Of a stretch of DNA of 10,159 nt, positions 1 through 6,647 are shown piece after piece; the stretch's first letter is position 1; every line of letters starts with the position of its first letter. This stretch comes from Alphaproteobacteria bacterium UBA6544 (GTDB lineage: Bacteria; Pseudomonadota; Alphaproteobacteria; UBA8366), in the NCBI GenBank assembly GCA_002434595.1, contig DJKK01000159.1, positions 1 to 10,159 of the forward strand, in the 5' to 3' direction. The notes beneath the pieces were generated by a model. That model had not been told where the DNA came from and did no database searches. It was given only the letters and a program-made list of their open reading frames with translations. A program made the position numbers and the translations under genes.

Positions 1-2
1 TG

Positions 3-98
3 AAGGAGGCCGTGGACACGCTGTGTATCGCACGCGTCTTTTCGAATTTTCGCGATCGCATCCGCATTGTCTCGCAATGGTACACGAGGGTGGAATGA
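3..98 (+). CDS. C-terminal end of an unidentified upstream protein (partial)
   Basis: This frame is open from the left edge and ends at TGA 96-98, giving about 31 residues that finish with RIRIVSQWYTRVE. Third codon positions are mostly G or C, as in the other coding frames here; the competing frame of the next gene read upstream of 95 lacks that bias. The stop overlaps the ATG of the thioesterase as ATGA, the usual sign of a translationally coupled pair. I do not recognise the family from so short a tail. It could still be a chance open frame, but codon pattern and overlap together make a real gene end more likely. Confidence 0.5.
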   Translation, partial: KEAVDTLCIARVFSNFRDRIRIVSQWYTRVE

Positions 99-532
99 CG
101 GACGGGGCGGCTGCCAAGGTCACCATCGAAGAGTTTGAGCGTCTCGCGAAAGACGGGAGCGGCTTCCTCGATATCTACAATTTTGTGACAGAGGAAATTG
201 GTCATGGCCGTGCCCGCATGCGTTTGGAATTCCGCGAACACCATGTGCGTTCGGGTGGTACGATGGCGGGGCCATCGATGATGGCGCTTGCGGATTTTTC
301 CGCCTATGCGGCGCTGATGGGGGCTATTGGCCCGGTCCAGATGGCGGTTACGTCCAGTCTCAGCATCAATTTTCTTCGCCGGCCGGAGGCGGCGGAAATG
401 GTCGCCGACGCCAGAATAGTTAAAACGACGCGGCGTTTGGCCTTTACTGAAGTGGATCTTTATACGGCGGGCGAAACGTCACCAATCGCTCATGTAACCG
501 CGACCTACGCCATTCCTAAAATTAAGGCATAA
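95..532 (+). CDS. PaaI-family hotdog-fold acyl-CoA thioesterase
   Basis: This predicted 145-residue cytoplasmic protein belongs to the PaaI/4HBT hotdog family, which hydrolyses acyl-CoA or aryl-CoA thioesters. The core signature lies at residues 49-67: HH, then RSGGTMAGP, then MMALAD with the likely catalytic Asp67. It is followed by the family pattern IGPVQMAVTSSLSINFLRRP (79-98) and a C-terminal strand ending HVTATYAIPK. The length is normal for single-domain members. I chose ATG 95 because it overlaps the upstream stop as ATGA and gives the usual N-terminus (TIEEFERL); the frame stays open further upstream, but without the expected codon bias. A purine-rich GAGGG sits just before it. A PaaI-type gene directly before rplM-rpsI is common in alphaproteobacteria. 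The actual substrate cannot be told from sequence. Confidence 0.88.
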   Translation: MTDGAAAKVTIEEFERLAKDGSGFLDIYNFVTEEIGHGRARMRLEFREHHVRSGGTMAGPSMMALADFSAYAALMGAIGPVQMAVTSSLSINFLRRPEAAEMVADARIVKTTRRLAFTEVDLYTAGETSPIAHVTATYAIPKIKA

Positions 533-599
533 AGTCAGAGGTATTCAGATACCGCAGTATAAGAGTCTGTTTTTACGTGGTTTAATTGAAAAATTTTTA

Positions 600-628
600 T
601 TGACCTCACCAAATGCAATCAGCATACT
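600..628 (+). promoter_or_regulatory. Sigma70-type promoter of rplM-rpsI
   Basis: TTGACC (600-605) is separated by 17 bases from CATACT (623-628), matching the housekeeping consensus at 5/6 and 4/6 positions. Transcription would start near 635, leaving a leader of roughly 46 bases before the rplM ATG. The leader contains a small perfect stem CGGC-TTTTT-GCCG (649-661). In E. coli, L13 represses its own rplM-rpsI mRNA; whether this leader does the same cannot be seen. Confidence 0.65.
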
Positions 629-680
629 GCGCCGCCTTAACGGACGCTCGGCTTTTTGCCGCCGGGACGAGAGGAAGCCG

Positions 681-1148
681 ATGAAAACCTATTCCATGAA
701 GGCTTCGGAGATCGACAAGAAGCACTATGTTGTCGATGCGGAAGGACTGGTATTGGGCCGAATGGCCGCTGTAATCGCCACCGTGCTCCGGGGCAAGAAC
801 AAGCCGACGTTCACGCCGCATATGGATTGCGGCGACAACGTCATTGTCGTCAATGCCGAGAAGGTCGTGCTGACCGGCAAGAAAATGATGGACAAGAAGT
901 ATTATCGTCACACGGGCTATCCCGGTGGTATCCGCGAGAAAACGCCCGAGAAAATTTTGGAGAGCGGATCGCCCGGTGAGATCATCGAGAAGGCAGTGCA
1001 AAGGATGCTGCCGAAGGGGCCGCTTGGACGTAAACAATTGTCCAACCTGCGCGTCTACGCCGGCCCGGAGCATCCCCATGAAGCGCAACAGCCGGAGCCT
1101 CTCGATATTGCATCTATGAATTCTAAGAATAAGCGGAGTGCGGCATAA
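681..1148 (+). CDS. rplM: 50S ribosomal protein L13
   Basis: This is L13, an early-assembling protein of the large ribosomal subunit that binds 23S rRNA. The predicted 155 residues begin MKTYSMKASEI and carry the family core: VLGRMAAVIATVLRGKNKP, then the DCGDNVIVVNAEKVVLTGKK block, YYRHTGYPGG, and the MLPKGPLGRKQLSNLRVYAGPEHPHEAQQP region. The C-terminal tail after this block is longer than in E. coli, as is usual in alphaproteobacteria. ATG 681 is chosen because AGAGGA (670-675) precedes it by five bases and it gives the family N-terminus; an in-frame TTG at 600 lies in the promoter -35 box and is not a start. Its TAA overlaps the rpsI ATG by one base (TAATG), so the two are translationally coupled. 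Confidence 0.98.
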   Translation: MKTYSMKASEIDKKHYVVDAEGLVLGRMAAVIATVLRGKNKPTFTPHMDCGDNVIVVNAEKVVLTGKKMMDKKYYRHTGYPGGIREKTPEKILESGSPGEIIEKAVQRMLPKGPLGRKQLSNLRVYAGPEHPHEAQQPEPLDIASMNSKNKRSAA

Positions 1149-1762
1149 TGGCCGACCAGAACACGACCGAGAACGAGGCGTCGGCCGAAGAGGCATTGGC
1201 GGAAGAAGCCGCAACGGAAGCCGCGCCGACGGAAGCGGCCGCGGGTAATGAACAGGCGACCGATGCTCAGCCGCGGACGTTGACGGATTTTGCTGAGCTT
1301 GCCGCGGTTGCGACTGGAACGACGGCACCGGAGCGTCCGGTGGAGGAGACCTCCAACGAACCGCAAATTGATGAGCACGGCCGTTCGTATGCGACCGGTC
1401 GCCGGAAGGATGCGGTCGCGCGCGTCTGGATTAAGCCAGGCGCAGGGAACATGGTGATTAACGGACGCGAAATCTCGCGTTATTTTGCCCGCCCGACGCA
1501 GCAGATGATGATCAAGCAGCCTTTTGACGTAGTGGGCCGCGCCAATCAGTATGATGTTATCTGCACGGTGAGTGGTGGCGGTCTCTCGGGCCAGGCCGGA
1601 GCGGTGCGCCACGGCATCAGCAGGGCGCTCGTTGCCTACGAACCGGCATTGCGGCCGACCCTCAAGAAGGGTGGATTCCTGACACGAGATTCCCGTACGG
1701 TTGAGCGTAAGAAGTACGGCCGAGCCAAGGCGCGCCGTAGCTTCCAGTTCTCGAAACGCTAA
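1148..1762 (+). CDS. rpsI: 30S ribosomal protein S9 with long acidic N-terminal extension
   Basis: This is S9, whose C-terminal tail reaches toward the P-site tRNA of the small subunit. The canonical domain starts near residue 80 (YATGRRKDAVARVWIKPG), continues through MVINGREISRYF and the glycine-rich SGGGLSGQAGAVRHGISRAL block, and ends with the invariant-type basic tail RRSFQFSKR. At 204 residues it is clearly longer than the roughly 130 of E. coli. The first 75 or so residues form an Ala/Glu-rich, low-complexity, probably disordered extension (repeated EEA, EAA and TEA motifs). Extended S9 proteins occur in alphaproteobacteria, though this one is long. It starts in the TAATG overlap with rplM and is followed by an intrinsic terminator. 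Confidence 0.97.
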   Translation: MADQNTTENEASAEEALAEEAATEAAPTEAAAGNEQATDAQPRTLTDFAELAAVATGTTAPERPVEETSNEPQIDEHGRSYATGRRKDAVARVWIKPGAGNMVINGREISRYFARPTQQMMIKQPFDVVGRANQYDVICTVSGGGLSGQAGAVRHGISRALVAYEPALRPTLKKGGFLTRDSRTVERKKYGRAKARRSFQFSKR

Positions 1763-1793
1763 ATATAAAACACTACTTTTTATTTTATATCAG

Positions 1794-1826
1794 GGGGTTA
1801 GGTAAGTTCTAGCCCCTTTTTCTTTT
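1794..1826 (+). terminator. Intrinsic terminator of rplM-rpsI
   Basis: A seven-pair stem GGGGTTA (1794-1800) / TAGCCCC (1810-1816), with one G-T wobble and a nine-base loop, is followed by a T-rich run TTTTTCTTTT (1817-1826). It lies 31 bases after the rpsI stop and should separate the ribosomal genes from the hydrolase. Confidence 0.85.
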
Positions 1827-1919
1827 AGGCGCATTTGTCGTTGAATTGAGCGTAGATTGTGGGGATTGACCGATCGCAGAATTGGGGGCAAGAGAAATTC
1901 TAGGCAACGGACGGGAGTT

Positions 1920-2744
1920 ATGCGCGGCGGGATGACAAGCTTCTTAATCTGGACTGTCGTCGCTTACGTTCTGTTCTGCGGCATTCTATTTGGGTACCAA
2001 CGTTCACTTCTATATCACCCTAATCAGACAATTCCGGATCCCAAGGAATTCGGGTTGGATGGTATTTCTGTCGAGAGAATCGAGAGCGACGGCGGCCATC
2101 GGCTACTTGCCTGGTGGCGACCGCCGGCCTCAGTAGAGAAGCCCGTTATCCTCTATTTCCATGGCAATGCTGGTCATCTCGGCCATCGGGCGGAGAAAGT
2201 AAGACCCTACTTGGTGCGCGGTTATGGCTTACTACTTACTACTTACCGTTACAATGCAGGCGCCGGCGGCTCGCCGAGCGAAGCAGGGCTGTATGCGGAC
2301 GGCCGTGCGACAATGGCATATGCTCGCCGTAAAGGAATCGCTTCTGACCGGTTCATCATCTATGGCGAATCGCTCGGAACCGCCGTCGCAGTGACGACTG
2401 CCGCCGATTACGATGTTGGAGCTGTCGTCCTTGAAGCGCCCTATACGAGCATCGCGGATGTATCGCAGACTCACTATTGGTATCTGCCAGCACGTTATCT
2501 CGTTCTCGACAAGTTTGATGTCGCGAAGATGATTACCCACATAAATGCGCCATTAATGATTGTGCACGGAGAACGGGATGCGATTATCCCAGCACGTTTC
2601 GGAAAGAAGCTTTTTGAGAAGGCATTGGAGCCGAAAGAGGCCCGTTTCTTGGCGGAAGCAGGTCACGATAATTTACACGAGCATGGCATTGCGCAAATCG
2701 TGATCGAGTTTGCCGAACGACACTTGGAGTCAACTAACCGGTAA
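1920..2744 (+). CDS. Membrane-anchored alpha/beta hydrolase (Bem46/ABHD13-17 type)
   Basis: This predicted serine hydrolase has a single N-terminal hydrophobic segment (about residues 7-25), then SLLYHPNQ, typical of the Bem46/ABHD13/ABHD17-like family. The hydrolase domain shows the oxyanion motif YFHGNAGHLGHR (79-90), the nucleophile elbow GESLGTA with Ser151, the acid HGERDAIIP with Asp220, and the base AGHDNLHE with His249. All triad residues are present, so it should be active; the substrate (lipid, acylated protein or other ester) is unknown. The start is uncertain: ATG 1920 gives 274 residues, ATG 1932 would give 270, and a TTG at 1857 is also in frame but adds a non-family leader. GGGAG at 1913-1917 is close to 1920. 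It follows the rpsI terminator, so it needs its own promoter, which I could not identify. Its last 11 bases overlap the convergent molybdopterin gene. Confidence 0.88.
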   Translation: MRGGMTSFLIWTVVAYVLFCGILFGYQRSLLYHPNQTIPDPKEFGLDGISVERIESDGGHRLLAWWRPPASVEKPVILYFHGNAGHLGHRAEKVRPYLVRGYGLLLTTYRYNAGAGGSPSEAGLYADGRATMAYARRKGIASDRFIIYGESLGTAVAVTTAADYDVGAVVLEAPYTSIADVSQTHYWYLPARYLVLDKFDVAKMITHINAPLMIVHGERDAIIPARFGKKLFEKALEPKEARFLAEAGHDNLHEHGIAQIVIEFAERHLESTNR

Positions 2745-4365
2745 ATTTCGCCAGCGCCTCCGGCGTATCGATATCAAGTAGGATGGCGTCGTTCTCCATT
2801 TCTACTTCGATAACTAGATCCGGATAGGATCCGATCAGTGTGCGGGCGCCAACATCTCCTGCGATATCCTGAACCTCGGCGAAAAATCGTCTGCCGATCA
2901 ATACCGGATTCCCACGCTTACCATTATGAGTCGGTACGCAAATAACGTGACCTTGGTTGGGCGCATAGGACGCGATGAGATACTCGATTTCAGCGGCCGA
3001 AATACGCGGCATATCGCCGAGACAAATCAGTGCCGCATCTGTGCCAGGAGGCAGGCTGGCGAGCCCGCGTTTTAACGACGCCGATAGGCCTTCCGCATAG
3101 TCGGGGTTTTCGACGAAGGTGACGTTGCGGCTAGGTAATGAATCGCGAACACGATCGGCCTCGTGACCGAGCACAACGGTTACGGATTCAACGGTCGAGG
3201 CTAGGATGGCATCTACCGTATGAGCGACCATTGCCATGCCTTCGATTTCGGCCAGTAACTTGTTTTGCCGCCCCATACGCTGAGATTGCCCGGCAGCCAG
3301 AACTATCGCGGCAACTTGGGGTGACGCCTCCGTAGCTTCGGCTCGGGGTGGACTTGCTTCGGTTCGTGGCATTGGACGGCTTGGTATCTCTTTCAAAAGA
3401 CCGCCGACACCCATGTTGCGGATGTCTTCGACAGTTATCGCCATACCAGTGACGAGGCGTTGGATGATCCAGTCAGATCCGTGCAAGCGAGGGGAGCGGG
3501 CGGAGCCCGGCAAGCCCACGAGCTGCATTTCGTTTATTTTGCCCAGAAAACTAAGGTTTCCCGGATCGACTGGCATTCCAATTTGCAGGATTTCTCCACC
3601 TAACGACGTAATTGCCGAGGGCACGACGTCGCGACGGTCCGCTACTGCCGACGCGCCGAGGATGAGCGCGAGGTCGCACCCATGTTCCATGAGTTCTTTC
3701 AGGGAAGTGCGAATAGAAAGTTCCCGGTGCTCGCAGACGCGGTGGAGGTCGAGCGACAGGCCCATTGCCGCAAGCCTTGCGGCGGTCGCTTCTTTTCCTT
3801 TTGTAATTAAAACTTCTCGGTGCTTTGGAAGAACTGTCTGCAACAATCCGACGATGTATTTTTTGTATGGAGCAACGCGAAACAGTCCATTGCAACTTGC
3901 GGCAGTGTCTTCGCAAAGCGCCAGCGTGGCCTCTGAAACCGCGAAAGGTATTATCTTAACCGTGGCCAGCAATTGTCCGGGGTCAACGGATTCGAAAGGG
4001 CGAATCGTTGATAATGTGATGGCTTCATTAATCGCATTCACCGCGTTGACATGTTCTGGCAACAATATGAACAGGCCTCTTGCGGCGGCATAGAGGTTAA
4101 CGCGCCCGGTGCCGGCCGAGCCGAGAGTGACACTCTCGTCTTGAACGACGACATCCGCCATTCGCTGCGCGGCAATATCTTCGGGAATGTCGTCGCCTTC
4201 GAGGCGCGCCAAGGTCGCCTCTTTGTGCCCCGCGTTGTTTAGTTGTGTTATATCCTCCGCTTGCAAAACACGTCCCTTGCGAAAGACACGTTCGCTGCCG
4301 CGCAGACTGTGTACGAGGATTGCGCCTTCTGCGCTGCTGTCGAGTGGACGAATTCCAAACTTCAC
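2734..4365 (-). CDS. Molybdopterin-binding / MocA-like nucleotidyltransferase fusion
   Basis: The 543-residue protein joins two cofactor domains. The N-terminal part (about 1-330) resembles a MoaB/MogA/MoeA-type molybdopterin-binding protein, with GASAVADRRDVVPSAI (237-252), GMPVDPGN (263-270) and LPGSARSP (285-292). A Pro/Ala/Glu-rich linker (about 330-350) leads to a MobA/MocA-like transferase (351-543) with LAAGQSQRMG plus a following Lys (356-369), CLGDMP (448-453) and GNPVLIG. The LAAG form is closer to CTP-using MocA (TAAG in E. coli) than to GTP-using MobA (LAGG). I therefore infer molybdopterin cytosine dinucleotide synthesis, the cofactor form used by CO dehydrogenase-type enzymes. 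It starts at GTG 4365, overlapping the upstream xdhC stop as GTGA, and is the last gene of the cox maturation unit. It ends tail-to-tail with the hydrolase, overlapping it by 11 bases. Confidence 0.9.
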   Translation of the reverse strand: MKFGIRPLDSSAEGAILVHSLRGSERVFRKGRVLQAEDITQLNNAGHKEATLARLEGDDIPEDIAAQRMADVVVQDESVTLGSAGTGRVNLYAAARGLFILLPEHVNAVNAINEAITLSTIRPFESVDPGQLLATVKIIPFAVSEATLALCEDTAASCNGLFRVAPYKKYIVGLLQTVLPKHREVLITKGKEATAARLAAMGLSLDLHRVCEHRELSIRTSLKELMEHGCDLALILGASAVADRRDVVPSAITSLGGEILQIGMPVDPGNLSFLGKINEMQLVGLPGSARSPRLHGSDWIIQRLVTGMAITVEDIRNMGVGGLLKEIPSRPMPRTEASPPRAEATEASPQVAAIVLAAGQSQRMGRQNKLLAEIEGMAMVAHTVDAILASTVESVTVVLGHEADRVRDSLPSRNVTFVENPDYAEGLSASLKRGLASLPPGTDAALICLGDMPRISAAEIEYLIASYAPNQGHVICVPTHNGKRGNPVLIGRRFFAEVQDIAGDVGARTLIGSYPDLVIEVEMENDAILLDIDTPEALAKFTG

Positions 4366-5072
4366 GCGGCCTCGCGCTGCGCAGGCGCATGCAGAACTGC
4401 GGTAATCTGGGCCATGATGGACACGGCGATCTCCGCGGGAGATACCGCACCAATGTCGAGGCCAACGGGCGCATGGATGCGGGCAAGTTCGCTTTCAGTC
4501 AATCCGGCTTCCCTGAGGCGTGCCAGACGTTTTGCATGTGTCCGATTGCTCCCAAGAGCCCCTATGTAAAAGGCCGGGCTTCGCAAAGCGACCAAGAGCG
4601 CCGGGTCGTCCAACTTGGGATCATGTGTGAGCGTGATGACTGCAGTGCGGCGGTCCGGATCCAACGCGCTCATCGCTTCGTCAGGCCAGTCGTGTTGCAG
4701 AGAAACGCTGGGAAAGCGTGCTTCAGTCGCGAATGCCTGTCTTGGATCAACAATCGTGACGTCATATCCCGACAGCGTCGCCATCGGGACCAGCGATTGC
4801 GCAATGTGAACCGCACCGACGACGATCATGCGTTTAGGGGGCGGAAAGGGCTGGAGAAAATATCGAACTCCGTTCTCTTCAAAGGTTTCGCCTTTGTCGC
4901 GCCTTAGGGTACGGTCTATACTGTCCGATAGGCCGGATGTCATGGCGATGTCGCCGTCATATTCACCTCCAAGCCAGAGTGACTGTGCTCCAGAGGCGAG
5001 ATCGGTGACGACAACAGTCGGCCTCTTTTCCGCCTTCGCTGTGATCAGTTTGTTGAGGAGTGCCTGTCTCAT
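4362..5072 (-). CDS. XdhC/CoxI-family molybdenum cofactor maturation protein, Rossmann part
   Basis: The predicted 236-residue protein is of the XdhC/CoxI family, which binds molybdenum cofactor, promotes its sulfuration and hands it to xanthine dehydrogenase-like apoenzymes. The conserved C-terminal domain starts near residue 81 with the Rossmann strand-loop MIVVGAVHIAQ, followed by VTIVDPRQAF, VITLTHDPKLDDPAL (about 145-159), YIGALGSNRTHAKR (169-182) and IHAPVGLDIGAVSPAEIAVSI (199-219). Residues 1-80 are diverged and lack the GSSPRPVG and SGGC motifs carried by the neighbouring small gene. ATG 5072 is chosen over an upstream in-frame codon at 5138 because AGGTGG (5079-5084) sits six bases before it, and a longer form would overlap the upstream gene with non-family sequence. 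It begins 10 bases after the upstream stop. Confidence 0.9.
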   Translation of the reverse strand: MRQALLNKLITAKAEKRPTVVVTDLASGAQSLWLGGEYDGDIAMTSGLSDSIDRTLRRDKGETFEENGVRYFLQPFPPPKRMIVVGAVHIAQSLVPMATLSGYDVTIVDPRQAFATEARFPSVSLQHDWPDEAMSALDPDRRTAVITLTHDPKLDDPALLVALRSPAFYIGALGSNRTHAKRLARLREAGLTESELARIHAPVGLDIGAVSPAEIAVSIMAQITAVLHAPAQREAA

Positions 5073-5082
5073 TTCGATCCAC

Positions 5083-5418
5083 CTAGTCCAACTTCTCGAC
5101 GAATACTTCGACCTCTCCGCCGCATGCGAGGCCGACATCCCAGGCTTCCTCGTCGCTCACGCCGAAAAACAATAACCGCGGCTTGCCATCCTGCATGACC
5201 TCGATCGCCTCATGCACTACCGCACCCTCGATGCAGCCGCCGGACACGGAACCGATCATGTTGTTATTCGTATCGACGACGAGCTGGCTGCCAACTGGTC
5301 TTGGTGACGAACCCCAAGTTTTCACTACAGTTGCAATGGCAACGCTACGGCCTTCCGTCCGCCAAGCTGCTGCTTGCTCAAGAATGTTTTTGTGAGCGTC
5401 GAAGTCTTGTTCGTTCAT
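5083..5418 (-). CDS. Short XdhC/CoxI N-terminal domain protein
   Basis: This 111-residue protein is essentially one XdhC_CoxI domain. It has TWGSSPRPVGSQLVV (34-48), GSVSGGCIEGAVV (56-68) and EEAWDVGLACGGEVEVFVE (90-108), the motifs found at the N-terminus of full-length XdhC. The Cys62 and Cys99 positions match residues commonly conserved in the family and linked there to cofactor or sulfur handling. ATG 5418 is chosen because it overlaps the coxE stop as ATGA; an in-frame ATG at 5436 lies inside coxE and adds only MAGDGG. The next gene carries the complementary Rossmann domain, so the pair probably acts as a split XdhC. In Oligotropha nomenclature they would fall among the coxF/coxI relatives. 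Confidence 0.88.
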   Translation of the reverse strand: MNEQDFDAHKNILEQAAAWRTEGRSVAIATVVKTWGSSPRPVGSQLVVDTNNNMIGSVSGGCIEGAVVHEAIEVMQDGKPRLLFFGVSDEEAWDVGLACGGEVEVFVEKLD

Positions 5419-6647
5419 GCCGCCATCTCCTGCCAACGTTTTAGTGTCGGGTCCGAAATTGCATCCAGATCGCTCAATATGTGGCTGAGTTGCATCAAGC
5501 TTTCCAGATTATGCACCGGTCGGAATTCGTCCACATGTGGAAGTATAGCCATAATTCCTTGCGATTTTGGTTGAAATTGTTCGTATCGGAGGAGGGGATT
5601 AAGCCAGATTAAGCGGCGCGATGACCGGTGAAGCCGATCGATTTCTTTCGGCAGCCCATCTCCGCCTTCTCTGTCGAGGCCATCGGTTATCAAAAGTACC
5701 ACAGCGCCTTGCGTGAGTACCCTGCGGGACCAATCCCGATTAAATTCGTAAAGGCACTGTCCGATCCGCGTTCCGCCGGACCAATCAACGACCGCTTCGC
5801 CAATTTTATCTAGGGCGATATCGATATCCCTATATCGCAGATATCGTGTGACATTTGTAAGCCGTGTTCCGAACAGAAATGTATGCACGCGATCGCGATC
5901 ATTGGTGATTGCATGCAAGAAATGAAGTAGCATTCTAGCGTAACGTTCCATCGATCCCGAAATATCGCATAGCACGACCAAGGGGGGCGTACGGCGCCTG
6001 CGGGAACGCCATCTCATCGGAATTACATCACCACCAAATCGGAGGGCGGCTCTCAGCGTCGCGCGCATATCGGCCCGGTTACCAGCTTTGTCGGCACGGA
6101 AGCGCCGTGTGGGTATATCCTTGATTGGTAATCGTATTCGACGCATCGCGGCTTTTGCGGCTTCGATTTCAGCAAGAGACATTTTTTCGAAATCTATTTC
6201 CCGAAGGACTTCTTCGCGGCTAAAGGTCAGTGTCGCATCGAATTCAATTTCTTCAGACTCACGGGTTATAATGTCGTCCTGTGGCGATGCACCTGCGACA
6301 AGAGCCTCCGCGATTCTCAGCGAAACTTCGGCTTCCGGTTTTTCGGCTTCCCCCAGCTCCGCCGAGGGCAGGACCATTGACATCATCCGTTCGAGAATTT
6401 GGGGATTCCGCCAGAATATATGGAATGCTTGATCAAAAAGCTCGCGTTGATCTCTCCGATTTACGAAGACAGCATGCAGGGTCCAATAGAAATCGTCGCG
6501 CCGACCGAGACCAGTCGATTTGACCGCCTGGATCGCATCAATCACCTTTCCCGGGCCAATCGGCAGACCTGCGGCCCGTAAAACGCGGGCAAAATGCATG
6601 ATGTTGGCGGCGATATGGCCGCCTTCTTCCTGGCCCGTTGCGTTCAT
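5415..6647 (-). CDS. coxE: CoxE-like VWA-domain protein
   Basis: This 410-residue protein is a predicted cytoplasmic von Willebrand A protein of the CoxE family, the partner of MoxR-type CoxD in maturing CO dehydrogenase (in Oligotropha, building the sulfur- and copper-containing active site). The N-terminal 200 residues are helical and charged (FARVLRAAGLPIGPGK at 19-34; DDFYWTLHAVFVNRRDQRELFDQAF at 51-75). An Arg-rich stretch (about 209-219) precedes the VWA core: MIDAS motif CDISGSM with Asp228, Ser230 and Ser232, then SGGTRIG with Thr293, and LLITDGLD with Asp322. The MIDAS residues are intact, so metal binding is expected. Length is typical. Both ends use ATGA overlaps: start with coxD, stop with the small xdhC gene. 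Confidence 0.95.
   Translation of the reverse strand: MNATGQEEGGHIAANIMHFARVLRAAGLPIGPGKVIDAIQAVKSTGLGRRDDFYWTLHAVFVNRRDQRELFDQAFHIFWRNPQILERMMSMVLPSAELGEAEKPEAEVSLRIAEALVAGASPQDDIITRESEEIEFDATLTFSREEVLREIDFEKMSLAEIEAAKAAMRRIRLPIKDIPTRRFRADKAGNRADMRATLRAALRFGGDVIPMRWRSRRRRTPPLVVLCDISGSMERYARMLLHFLHAITNDRDRVHTFLFGTRLTNVTRYLRYRDIDIALDKIGEAVVDWSGGTRIGQCLYEFNRDWSRRVLTQGAVVLLITDGLDREGGDGLPKEIDRLHRSSRRLIWLNPLLRYEQFQPKSQGIMAILPHVDEFRPVHNLESLMQLSHILSDLDAISDPTLKRWQEMAA

Noticed and set aside
540..553. Small stem-loop GGTAT-TCAG-ATACC after the thioesterase stop
   Set aside because: Only five pairs, and the nearest T run (about 570-574) is too far away for a convincing terminator.
606..1328. Long minus-strand open frame opposite rplM
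   Set aside because: It lies antisense to rplM and the start of rpsI, has Arg/Pro/Leu-rich shadow composition and no family motif.
1055..1612. Minus-strand open frame opposite rpsI
   Set aside because: Arg-rich shadow of the certain rpsI gene, with no recognisable domain.
3413..4093. 226-residue plus-strand open frame
   Set aside because: Antisense to the molybdopterin fusion gene, whose motifs are clear; the sequence is Ser/Arg-rich with no domain.
4245..4907. 220-residue plus-strand open frame
   Set aside because: Antisense to xdhC and the start of the fusion gene; composition is that of a shadow frame.
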